Origin: an uncultured Bacteroidales bacterium
GTDB lineage: Bacteria > Bacteroidota > Bacteroidia > Bacteroidales > Bacteroidaceae
Assembly: GCA_945833885.1 (NCBI GenBank)
Contig: CAMAFY010000020.1
Coordinates: forward strand, 1 to 46,072
Length of the DNA stretch: 46,072 nt
Direction: 5' to 3'
How positions within the stretch are numbered: the first letter of the stretch is position 1; every line of letters begins with the position of its first letter. The notes under the pieces are model-generated. The model searched no databases. It worked only from the letters and a program-made list of their open reading frames with translations, and had not been told where the DNA came from. Positions 25,584-33,441 of this stretch are shown piece after piece. The position numbers and the translations under genes were made by a program.

Positions 25584-27449
25584 TCAATCCTTAGAATTCC
25601 TCTCCCGGGCAACGACCCTGTAGCGCATTCCTCGGTTCGTCCGCACAGAAGGCACACTGAGTTTCTTCATGATACGTCCGAAAAAGATGCGGTTGGAGTC
25701 CGAAAGAGGCAGATGACAGTCGCGGTGAAGCACCTCCAGCAACTGCTCTGAAGTGTACCATTCGCCCTCGTTCTGCATTTCCGGCACCCGGAACGTCTGC
25801 AGGAACGTCTGCTCCATGGGAGAAATGCGCTCGAACTCACGGTTCTGCCGCATCAGGCACCCTTCCTCTGCAACATCAAACCACCATCGTTCGCCACGGC
25901 GTATGGCCGCCAACGCCTGGGCATAGAGTTGGCCATAATCCACCGGTGAGAGGGCATCGACCTCGCCCGTCACGCGAACGCAGATGTAACGACGCGCACC
26001 CGTGGTGTCGGACAGCAGGTCATCGTGGTTGCTGGTGGCGATGAACGAGGCATAACGCCGCATCTCCTCCACACTTTTTGCATACGGACGGCGAAGATTG
26101 GCAGAGGGTTTCTGCAGAAGATTCTTCAGAAAAGTCTGATGATGCAGCGTAATCTGGTCGAACTCATCAAGGTTGATGAGGAGAAAGCGGCTCAGCGCAA
26201 GTTCCGCCTCGCGTTTGTTGCTGACATCGATGCTCTCGGAATATCCGAAACGCAGTTCCGGCGGCAGTATCTGGCGGCAAAATGAGGATTTGCGCGTGCC
26301 CTGCGGACCGATAAGTACGGGGGCTACACAGTTGCCGTGCGTCTTGTCGGCTCCCATCCAATGCGCCACCATACCAAGGAACCAGCGGTAGAAGAAGTCC
26401 TGCCACAGAGGTTGGTCCGTCGGCACGCGCATCGCCAGCGAACGGATATGATCCACGCCGTCCCACTCTTCAAGGCGAGACAGATAATCGGCAACGGGAT
26501 CGAACTGCGGTATGCGGTCGGACTGGAGGTAACGGTCGACATCGCGGTCGATAATCTCGATTCCCTCCTCCATGGCATCCAGGGCTATGCTGTTGCGTGC
26601 CGTCTGGTCGAAAGGCAGGAACAGACGTTCCTTATTGTCACGCCGGCAAAACTCCGTGATGTGCAGCAACTGGTTGTAGCGAATTTCAAAATTCTTCTGC
26701 AAGAAATCGCTGAGCATCATGACGTTTTTCAACATTTTCGAACTTTTACAGTCCTGCGCTTCGCTGCCGGCAGCAAGATTTTCCACCACATTGTCCGCCA
26801 GACTTGCTTCAGGAAGCATCTGGCTGTCTACGGGTTGCCCGATGACCATCGGTACGGCTGACGGATTATGATAAAGTTGTTCGTCGAACGTCTGTCGGAA
26901 AGCGCTGTACAACGAGTCTCCCGTCCTGCGGATGGAACATTGCAACACCTGGCGGTAGAAAAACCTTGCCCAACGACAGGCATCGCTATGAAACGCCCGA
27001 CACTTCTCTTCTGTCTGAGGCAGCGTACCGTCGGGACGCGTAAAAGGCACCAGAATGTTCAGCGTATTCCCTTCTGCTCCCACGAAGGCCGCGAGCGTAT
27101 GCGGCAATCCGGCCGCCTTTTCTTTCAATTGGAGCAGTCTTTTGGGGCGACAAGCACTGACCGTGAGGAGCACGATACCATTGTAATGCTTCATTTCCAG
27201 CCGGTCAGCCCCGGACTTCCGGTCGAGATGCACGGCAGGCATCACCATCGGCAGGCGGTCGAGATGTTCGTAACCGGGATTTTCACTCCCCTTCTTGCGA
27301 CATTCACTGACGCAAGCACGCAATTTCGTTACATCTGAGAAAGAGTTGTCCGCTTTCAAGCGCTTCATCAGTACTTCTGAATTGAGTACACGAATTCGTC
27401 GACAACCACTATGGCTGTCAATACGGACCAAAGAAAATTTCCTGGTCAT
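25584..27449 (-). CDS. vapE: VapE-family primase-helicase with BT4734-like N-terminal domain
   Basis: The 621-residue protein has three parts. Residues about 40-200 match the BT4734-like (prim-pol related) domain of Bacteroidota. Residues about 315-520 form a VapE/superfamily 3-like helicase core with Walker A GPQGTRKS at 381-388, Walker B LLINLDEFD at 423-431, ATSNHDD at 471-477 and GARR at 484-487. A small C-terminal winged-helix domain (about 530-615) resembles DUF3874. Such genes occur in mobile elements and next to capsule loci in Bacteroidota. They probably act in replication of an element or in phage interference; the precise role is unknown. It is GC-rich and flanked by repeats. No integrase or relaxase is nearby. 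Confidence 0.9.
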   Translation of the reverse strand: MTRKFSLVRIDSHSGCRRIRVLNSEVLMKRLKADNSFSDVTKLRACVSECRKKGSENPGYEHLDRLPMVMPAVHLDRKSGADRLEMKHYNGIVLLTVSACRPKRLLQLKEKAAGLPHTLAAFVGAEGNTLNILVPFTRPDGTLPQTEEKCRAFHSDACRWARFFYRQVLQCSIRRTGDSLYSAFRQTFDEQLYHNPSAVPMVIGQPVDSQMLPEASLADNVVENLAAGSEAQDCKSSKMLKNVMMLSDFLQKNFEIRYNQLLHITEFCRRDNKERLFLPFDQTARNSIALDAMEEGIEIIDRDVDRYLQSDRIPQFDPVADYLSRLEEWDGVDHIRSLAMRVPTDQPLWQDFFYRWFLGMVAHWMGADKTHGNCVAPVLIGPQGTRKSSFCRQILPPELRFGYSESIDVSNKREAELALSRFLLINLDEFDQITLHHQTFLKNLLQKPSANLRRPYAKSVEEMRRYASFIATSNHDDLLSDTTGARRYICVRVTGEVDALSPVDYGQLYAQALAAIRRGERWWFDVAEEGCLMRQNREFERISPMEQTFLQTFRVPEMQNEGEWYTSEQLLEVLHRDCHLPLSDSNRIFFGRIMKKLSVPSVRTNRGMRYRVVARERNSKD

Positions 27450-27848
27450 AAAACTAACCTAAACAATCTTAAAAAAATAAATGTTATCAATGCCAACACT
27501 TTGTATGCGGGGGATACGTTTTTTCCCGTCCATCAGCCTCTTTTCGGACCAAAAACGGCTGCAGTTCCAGTTGCGATGCAGGCATCACTCCTTGATTCAC
27601 AGACGTTTTGTCTCGATAGAAGCCTCGAAATCTGGCATAACCCATTCAGACAGGTTCTACAAGATGGATTTGCCGGAATTCCGGATTTCAGCCGGAGGCA
27701 GACTGCAGGTTGTTGGGACAACAACATACAATATGCAGCGACAAAAAACAGGATGGCGGAAAAACGATAGATTGTCCTCTTCCGAATGACCATTCCATGA
27801 CCATTTTAAGGACTCACTTTCATCGTCCCGAAACTTGTGTTGCGCTTA

Positions 27849-27879
27849 CAAAATTACGGAAAAGCATTCAACCAACAAA
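27849..27879 (-). promoter_or_regulatory. Candidate promoter upstream of vapE
   Basis: On the minus strand TTTG (27879-27876) is followed after 19 bp by TAATTTTG (27856-27849), which fits the Bacteroidota -33 TTTG / -7 TAnnTTTG pattern and spacing. The transcript would read towards vapE with a leader of about 400 nt. Confidence 0.4.
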
Positions 27880-27924
27880 ATTAAATTTCAACTTTTTTTC
27901 TCTTTTTTTTCGTTTCCGTGATGT

Positions 27925-28150
27925 TTGCGAGACCAATTGATTTCGGAGATGTGCCATTTGGGGCAAATTCTGCGATTGGGCTTTGTAACGAATATATTTT
28001 CTATAAGATTGACCGAAGCCAGGACTTCGGGCGGTTTCTATCAGCAGGCTTTATCAAAACGAGGGGTACTCCGTGTTTCTATCTACTGCCAGTGGCAGTC
28101 ATGGAGCCGGAATATCAGGTGGATTTCCAAATTGGCTCTGTCAGAATCTG
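27925..28150 (+). pseudogene. Decayed HU-like DNA-binding protein gene
   Basis: Two plus-strand frames together resemble the C-terminal part of the HU-like proteins found beside vapE in Bacteroidota. The first gives LGQILRLG, then FSIRLTEARTSGG, like the GxIVxLGxxGxFxxxxxSEG segment. After a frameshift near 28040, the second gives GFIKTRGTPCFYLLPVAVM and EYQVDFQIG, like the IKxxxVxFxPxxEL...VxF ending. The N-terminal half is missing. The match is by eye and short, so it is tentative. Confidence 0.4.
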
Positions 28151-28679
28151 AGGCTGTTTTCGGGATAAGATTGTCTGAGAATCAAGAAACCATGCGGACA
28201 TCGTGGCCAAAAGGACAGAGATTTTCCAGCGAAAGTGGCTAATGATGGCAGAATGCAACTTATAATCAAGAGAAGATACCTCCATAATGGCATTTTACAG
28301 CGCCCACCTCTTAAGTTCATTCTTCAAATTGGCATTTTTGAAACGCTAAGCACTTATTTATCAACACCTTAACAACAAAAAAATGATGAGCGCACCTTTT
28401 CCACAAAACACCAAAACACCGCGGAAACGAGCCCGGAAACCCCTCAGAAACCGCCAAACAACGGTTCAAAGACGCATTTGCAAAATCGCGTATCAATTTT
28501 CACCTTAATACTTTGATTTCCAACGTTTTGACACTTCATCACAACGCGGTTTTTGGGCGTTTATCAGGCGAAAAAAGGCGTTTTTCTTCCATTTTTGTTC
28601 ATTTCTGACATGAAAATTGAAAAATGACGAAAAGGCTTTTTCCTCGTTTCCGCGCACTTTTCCGCAAAAATGAAGAATT

Positions 28680-28776
28680 ATCCTACACGTTTCAGACCAT
28701 CCTGCACACCATCCTACACACAGAAACTATAAATGTAGACTGGCAATTTCCCTCAAAAGTGTAGGATGTGTAGGAA
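28680..28776. repeat. Right cluster of GTGTAGGAT motifs
   Basis: The inverted 9-mer ATCCTACAC is at 28680-28688 and 28711-28719, with a one-mismatch copy at 28699-28707. The direct form is at 28759-28767, followed immediately by GTGTAGGAA at 28768-28776. With five sites it mirrors the cluster at 24672-24775. The two clusters bracket vapE and the HU-like remnant. Confidence 0.8.
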
Positions 28777-29020
28777 AAAATCGCAAAAAAAATCTCTGGG
28801 AGAGGAGAAATTATCGTTTCATTTCACATTTTGAGGATGGCAGACGTCCGATGTTCGCATCAGAAAGTTCCGCACTTTCTGCCATAAACATCCGCACTTT
28901 TCTCCATCTACTTCAGCGCCCATTCCGTCACCTACAAGACGCACTGGAAGGTTTTTATTATAATCAAGAATTGGTGAATTAGTGAATTTTCTTCCGCATG
29001 GTGCGCACCTCGTTTTATTT

Positions 29021-29310
29021 ATTATCAAGAATTAGAGAATTTGAGAATTATTCCTGAGCCTACGATACAGACTGTACGACGTTTACAGAATCCATAAACA
29101 CACTCACCTCTCACTGAGTACTTTTTGTTTTGTCAAGAATAGGAGAGACTGCGAATTACAAGCCTTACCATCCGCATGGCATTCACTAATTCACAAATTA
29201 TTGAGAATCAATCTATTACATCCATATTCCCCGTAGTCGTCAAACAAAATATAACAACTTCATTCGTCTGATTCGCACGATTCATAGTTCCTACCTAACA
29301 TCCCGCACGG
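29021..29310. repeat. Left 290-bp direct repeat flanking the GxxExxY gene
   Basis: This stretch aligns without a gap to 30002-30291, with about 29 mismatches in 290 (90% identity counted by eye). A third partial copy of its right part follows at about 29320-29470, matching 30172-30320. The repeat contains the AATTCACTAATTCNCAAA and ATTCGTCTGATTCG modules that also occur left of vapE. Confidence 0.85.
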
Positions 29311-29575
29311 AATTCACTAATTCGCAAATTCTTGATAATCAAACTCTTACCTACATCTTCCCCGTAGTCGTCAAACAAAACATCATATTCCCATTCGTCT
29401 GATTCGTACGATTCGTGGTTCCTACCTAACATCCCGCACGGCTTACACCAATCCCCAAACTCTTGATAATAAAAACTCCGCTACGACCGGACGGAATGCT
29501 CTTATCCGAAAATTCCTGAACTGAAATCGTTCTTTTTGCAGGGAGGAATCATTGCTCCTATTAAGAATTGGGGAA

Positions 29576-29992
29576 CTATTCTTTTGGGGAACCTATAAAC
29601 GTTGTAAACCTGTGTCCCCAAGAATTAGGAATCCATTTGAATTCTAAAGATTCTGTCCCGAAATTCAATATGACACCTAACTTATGATTGCTTACATGAA
29701 GATAATTGATTAGTTGGGCCTCAAATTCTCCGATGATTCCAGAGTACGCCTTCAATTCAACTCCTATCTTATCATAGCATAAGAAATCATAAAAGAAATC
29801 ATGCTCTAATTTTACTCCATGATATACAAGTTGTATATGCTTTTCACGCTCGTATGGAATATTGTTCTCCTTTAACAGAACCTCAAAAGCGTCCTGATAG
29901 ACTTTTTCTTTGAAACCGCATCCCATCTCGTTATGGAGTTGGAGTGCAAGCCTCATTATCTCTCCGCTTTCTTGTGGATACAAAAATGCCAT
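29576..29992 (-). CDS. GxxExxY-family protein (PD-(D/E)xK-like)
   Basis: The 138-residue protein has the family-defining G26-x-x-E29-x-x-Y32 in GCGFKEKVYQDAF, and a nuclease-like strand KIGVELKAY (E79, K81), which together with D65 or D69 resembles a PD-(D/E)xK core. The biochemical function of the family is not established. It is a lone gene between 290-bp direct repeats, in the gap between the two polysaccharide half-loci. Its length is typical for the family. No promoter was identified. Confidence 0.88.
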   Translation of the reverse strand: MAFLYPQESGEIMRLALQLHNEMGCGFKEKVYQDAFEVLLKENNIPYEREKHIQLVYHGVKLEHDFFYDFLCYDKIGVELKAYSGIIGEFEAQLINYLHVSNHKLGVILNFGTESLEFKWIPNSWGHRFTTFIGSPKE

Positions 29993-30001
29993 CGTTTTTT
30001 A

Positions 30002-30291
30002 ATTATCAAGAATTAGTGGATTTCAGAATTATTCCTGAGCCTACGACACAGACTGTTCGACGTTTACAGAATCCATAAACACACTCACCTCTCACTGAGT
30101 ACTTTATGTTTTGTCAAGAATAAGAGAGACTGCGAATTACAAGCCCTACCATCCGCATGGAATTCACTAATTCGCAAACTCTTGATAATCAATCTATTAC
30201 ATCCACCTTCCCCGTAATCGTCAAACAAAACATCATATTCTCATTCGTCTGATTCGTATAATTCGTGGTTCCCACCTAACATCCCGCATGG
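30002..30291. repeat. Right 290-bp direct repeat flanking the GxxExxY gene
   Basis: This is the partner of 29021-29310. It begins 10 bp upstream of the GxxExxY start codon and fills most of the 369-bp gap 29993-30361. The similarity to the third partial copy continues to about 30320. No gene is seen in this gap. Confidence 0.85.
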
Positions 30292-30361
30292 CTTACACCA
30301 ATCCCCAAACTCTTGATAACATAAACCGCTACAACCGGACGAAATACTGCAATTCCAGACC

Positions 30362-31171
30362 TCATACAGAATCGTCGGTCTTGAGAACTTCTTTCTCGAT
30401 ACCGCCCCAAAGAGCAGCGACATCGGAGAATGACGACCAATAACTGCCGTAAATCTTTTGGCAATGGGCAAGATTATAAAGGTCGATGACCGCGTCGCGG
30501 ATGGCAGCAGGAGAATTCCTGTCCAGACTTTCCTTTTTGTAGACTATTATCCGGTCAGAACATGTACACAGGAATGCCTCTTCCTTAGGGTCGTCGGTGG
30601 CGAGATAAAAGCGGGAGGAAGGATTGGCTTTCAGTTCTTCCTCAATCTTCCGGACGAACAATTCTGTCGGCGAGAAGCGTACAGATTTTTCATTATCCGT
30701 ACGACGAATGTGGACTCCAATGACGTTGTCATAAGAAGGCAAGGCATGTGCTTTCAGGTCATCCGACATACGGAATATGGAATAGTCTCCACCGCCCTTG
30801 AAGATATCGCTGCTCGTCCATAAAAAGATTGGGCGTTGCACAATCTCATCTTTCCACAAGGCCATGTCTTTTCCTCGGACATCCGAGACCCAAGTATCGT
30901 CATAAACCCGATAATGGAGGAGTTTGCGGCATACAAACCATAAAAGACGCTGTACGAAGGATTCCAAGCGCAGTTCAACAACAGGGAATGGCAATGGCTG
31001 GAACAACAAACGGAACGGGGCGTTGAGGGTGACATCGCAGGTCCAGAACACCCAAATCTTTTTGCCCAGGATTTCCGCAAGCCGTGCCGCCGCCGCAATG
31101 GTACGCATACGATTACAAAGTCCGCCTGTGGGCTGAACAATTATAGGTAAGAAATCCAACATCATTTTCAA
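30362..31171 (-). CDS. Fucosyltransferase-like glycosyltransferase (HxRRxD motif)
   Basis: The 269-residue protein has the N-terminal GGLCNRMR at 16-23, typical of GDP-fucose-type GT-B transferases, and GVHIRRTDN at 152-160, the HxRRxD motif shared by alpha-1,2-, alpha-1,6- and O-fucosyltransferases. A C-terminal FYLATDDPKEEAFL and IYGSYWSSFSDVAALWGG complete the pattern. It is expected to transfer a GDP-linked sugar in the cytoplasm. No gmd/fcl GDP-fucose genes are in the window, so the donor must come from elsewhere or be different. It is the last gene of the promoter-proximal half-locus. Confidence 0.8.
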   Translation of the reverse strand: MKMMLDFLPIIVQPTGGLCNRMRTIAAAARLAEILGKKIWVFWTCDVTLNAPFRLLFQPLPFPVVELRLESFVQRLLWFVCRKLLHYRVYDDTWVSDVRGKDMALWKDEIVQRPIFLWTSSDIFKGGGDYSIFRMSDDLKAHALPSYDNVIGVHIRRTDNEKSVRFSPTELFVRKIEEELKANPSSRFYLATDDPKEEAFLCTCSDRIIVYKKESLDRNSPAAIRDAVIDLYNLAHCQKIYGSYWSSFSDVAALWGGIEKEVLKTDDSV

Positions 31172-31252
31172 TTTGGAAATAAAGAAATCTGGTCAGTTTA
31201 TTCCAGTAAAGGAAGTGTGAACAATTTACGGAGGCAATTTGTAGTGCCCACC

Positions 31253-31894
31253 TTATATCATCCGTATCACCCTACAAGGATTGCCTGCAGCAATGCAATC
31301 GGCAGGAATACTCTTTGTCACTACACTACCCGCACCAATTATCGACCGGGCACCGATTGTCACACCTTTCAGAATGATTGAATGAGCACCAATCCATGCG
31401 TCATCTTCAATTGTAACTGGAGCAGATTTTACAAATTGTCCATCTCTTGCAGATGATGGTAACGTATGGTTTCTCACACGAAAATCCAATTCATGACAAT
31501 CCGTATCTATGATAAGTACGCACGCTCCGATATTCACGTTGTTGCCTATCATCAGAGTGTCATGAACCCACATTCTTGTGCTGCTCATCCCCACATTATC
31601 ACCAATTTTTATTGTAGCGGCAGGATTATCTGTAAGAATGGCACCTTGAAGATTACTACTAATGGGATTGACAGCATTACCAGAAGAAAAATAGAAATTA
31701 TCTCCAATTGTAATATTTCCGCATCCCGAGATGTTCAACCTACCGAGAATCATACAATTCGCCCCATACTTCACCCCTTTGGATTTAAGTACTAAGCGAT
31801 TGATGTACGGGGAGAATCTAACACGAAGGGCACACGGAAGATTATATATTTTTTTCAAAATCCTTATCATATCACCATTACTTGATAGAAACAA
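31253..31894 (-). CDS. Hexapeptide-repeat acyltransferase
   Basis: The protein (213 residues; the Met at residue 9 is an alternative start) has left-handed beta-helix repeats from about residue 45: GVKYGANCMILGRLNISGCGNITIGDNF, then IKIGDNVGMSS, MIGNNVNIGACVLIIDTDCHELDF with the probable catalytic His, VTIEDDAWIGAHSIILKGVTIGARSIIGAGSVV and IAAGNPCRVIRMI. It probably acetylates a polysaccharide sugar. It lies 81 bp before the fucosyltransferase-like gene and 224 bp after the DUF4422 gene upstream. Confidence 0.88.
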   Translation of the reverse strand: MFLSSNGDMIRILKKIYNLPCALRVRFSPYINRLVLKSKGVKYGANCMILGRLNISGCGNITIGDNFYFSSGNAVNPISSNLQGAILTDNPAATIKIGDNVGMSSTRMWVHDTLMIGNNVNIGACVLIIDTDCHELDFRVRNHTLPSSARDGQFVKSAPVTIEDDAWIGAHSIILKGVTIGARSIIGAGSVVTKSIPADCIAAGNPCRVIRMI

Positions 31895-32118
31895 AATCTC
31901 TGACTACAATCAACATACGCCTGACAATGGACAAAAGTCATAAAGAAAATGTGCAATTTGAAGAAGACAATTTAATTTTGTACACAATACAGAAACCATC
32001 TTTAGAAAATCACACGCAGAAATCTTTCCAGATTAAGCCATTCTTTTGGGAGAACTGTCAATCATACATTCAAATAGTCTAACGACCTACTATATAGCAA
32101 TCATGCTTTATAACCAAA

Positions 32119-32958
32119 TCACATCGTAATTATCCCGTCATTTTTCAGCCCAAGAAGAACAGATTGCATACACATATCTTCTATACACTTCGGTTTATGT
32201 TTATCGTATATCTTTTTGAGAATTTGAATCTTAACCTGCTGTTTTATGCTTTTTCCAGACACTCCGGTTTTACCTATAAAAGGCACAACAGGTTCTGTAT
32301 GAATCCTCATATTATTATGTATGCAATAAATCGGTAACAGATATTCTGCAATATAACCCAACCTTCTGCTTGAACACGTATAAGACAATGGCTTCATCAA
32401 TCGTTCACACTCAAATAGTATCTTAAAAAGGAATTGGCAATATCCGTTAAAATCATTCCATCTCATTATGAACATGTTATATGGATAATCCGTAAAACCA
32501 TACATATAATCAATCAATGTCTGTTCATAATTTGGGAACAGCCTTTTAAATACTTTCAGAAAAATCACTTCATCCTCCATGTCCAATGTGCGAGCCATCT
32601 TCATCTCATTGTAGCTGTCATGAAGATACGGAGTTGGTAGAATAACATCACAAGATTCAAAAACTTTATCAATAGTATCAGTAGTAAATTTCGTTTCAAA
32701 ATATCTGCGATAATGAGCCAGACCTATATATTCTGTATCTTTAAGATTCTTCCATGCCCAATATATCGCAGTCAATTCGCAATAAGCTTCATTCTTTTCG
32801 CTTATGTTATCTCCTGTATCATCACCTATCATATCAGCCATTTCCTCTTTGAATCTTGATTTAGTTCTTCCCACATGAATAGGTGTATATACATCGTCCG
32901 CATAGACCTTGTCAGGCTTATGCGATGCAACTAATATTGTCAGTATTTTGTTTGTCAT
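32119..32958 (-). CDS. DUF4422 glycosyltransferase-like protein
   Basis: The 279-residue protein is a stand-alone DUF4422 domain. It begins ILTILVASHKPDKVY and has NEAYCELTAIYWAWKN near residue 57, then EYIGLAHYRRYFE near 76, YPYNMFIMRW near 154 and a GLKNDGIITM end. The family occurs in capsule and O-antigen loci and is thought to transfer sugars (often galactofuranose-like or hexose donors are suggested), but the reaction here is unknown. It is a paralogue of the C-terminal half of the fusion at 33442-35160, from which it is separated by an IS-like remnant. Confidence 0.9.
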   Translation of the reverse strand: MTNKILTILVASHKPDKVYADDVYTPIHVGRTKSRFKEEMADMIGDDTGDNISEKNEAYCELTAIYWAWKNLKDTEYIGLAHYRRYFETKFTTDTIDKVFESCDVILPTPYLHDSYNEMKMARTLDMEDEVIFLKVFKRLFPNYEQTLIDYMYGFTDYPYNMFIMRWNDFNGYCQFLFKILFECERLMKPLSYTCSSRRLGYIAEYLLPIYCIHNNMRIHTEPVVPFIGKTGVSGKSIKQQVKIQILKKIYDKHKPKCIEDMCMQSVLLGLKNDGIITM

Positions 32959-32976
32959 TATTATAAAATGGATATA

Positions 32977-33441
32977 GGGGGATTCTATAAATTAACCTGA
33001 GGCGAGTTTTGACTATTGCGCAGTAGATTTCTATCCTGCATACACGCGCAAAGATTGTGCAATGTAAGCACAGAGGCTAAGCTGACTTAAACTATCCCGA
33101 GTCATGACAGAACAAGGCGAAGCCAAGTTCACATAGAGTATGCCGAGCCGCTGCCTATCATGGACTAGTTCAAGCAAAAGGTAAGAAATCGACCAAGAAT
33201 AAAGGCGCCAGCTAAAATGTATAAAAACTAATTCAAGTTTCGTTAATTCTATTTACTGATATTTAAGCCCGTAAGTCTAAATTCCAGAATCTTGCCATCG
33301 AAAGAAAACGCCACGACTATTCTCATCAGTGACTGCAAACGACACGTAGAGCATGTATGTGAAGTGTTATTGGCTCATAATAATCTGATTCTCATTGACG
33401 AAAACAACTTGCGAAACTTGAAAACCAGTTTATAAAACACC
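32977..33441 (+). mobile_element. Decayed insertion-element remnant
   Basis: The ends are imperfect inverted repeats (GGGGGATTCTATAAATT at 32977; GGTGTTTTATAAACTGG inward from 33441). These resemble the ends of the element at 13222-13448. Inside, an ACTATCCCGAGTC...AAGGCGAAGCCAAG segment is shared with that element. On the plus strand a frame ending at TAA 33433-33435 reads TTILISDCKRHVEHVCEVLLAHNN and LILIDENNLRNLKTSL, which may be the C-terminus of a transposase that ends in the terminal repeat, as is usual. It fills the 483-bp gap between two DUF4422 genes. Confidence 0.5.

Larger units (their letters stand above)
27450..29575. other. 2.1-kb region without an intact gene
   Basis: Apart from the candidate promoter, the HU-like remnant and the GTGTAGGAT cluster noted separately, I see no intact gene. 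A weak plus-strand resemblance to a DUF4248 protein end (EIWHNPFRQVLQDG... DFSRRQT, about 27620-27710) was seen but is not reliable. From about 28957 the sequence is made of TTATTATCAAGAATT.../AATTCACTAATTC modules and the first long direct repeat. Confidence 0.5.

Noticed and set aside
27481..27789. Intact DUF4248 gene divergent from vapE
   Set aside because: Only a short stretch resembles the family's end; no start, frame or full-length match could be supported.
28819..29028. Minus-strand 69-codon frame
   Set aside because: It overlaps the repeat modules and has no recognisable motif apart from scattered cysteines.
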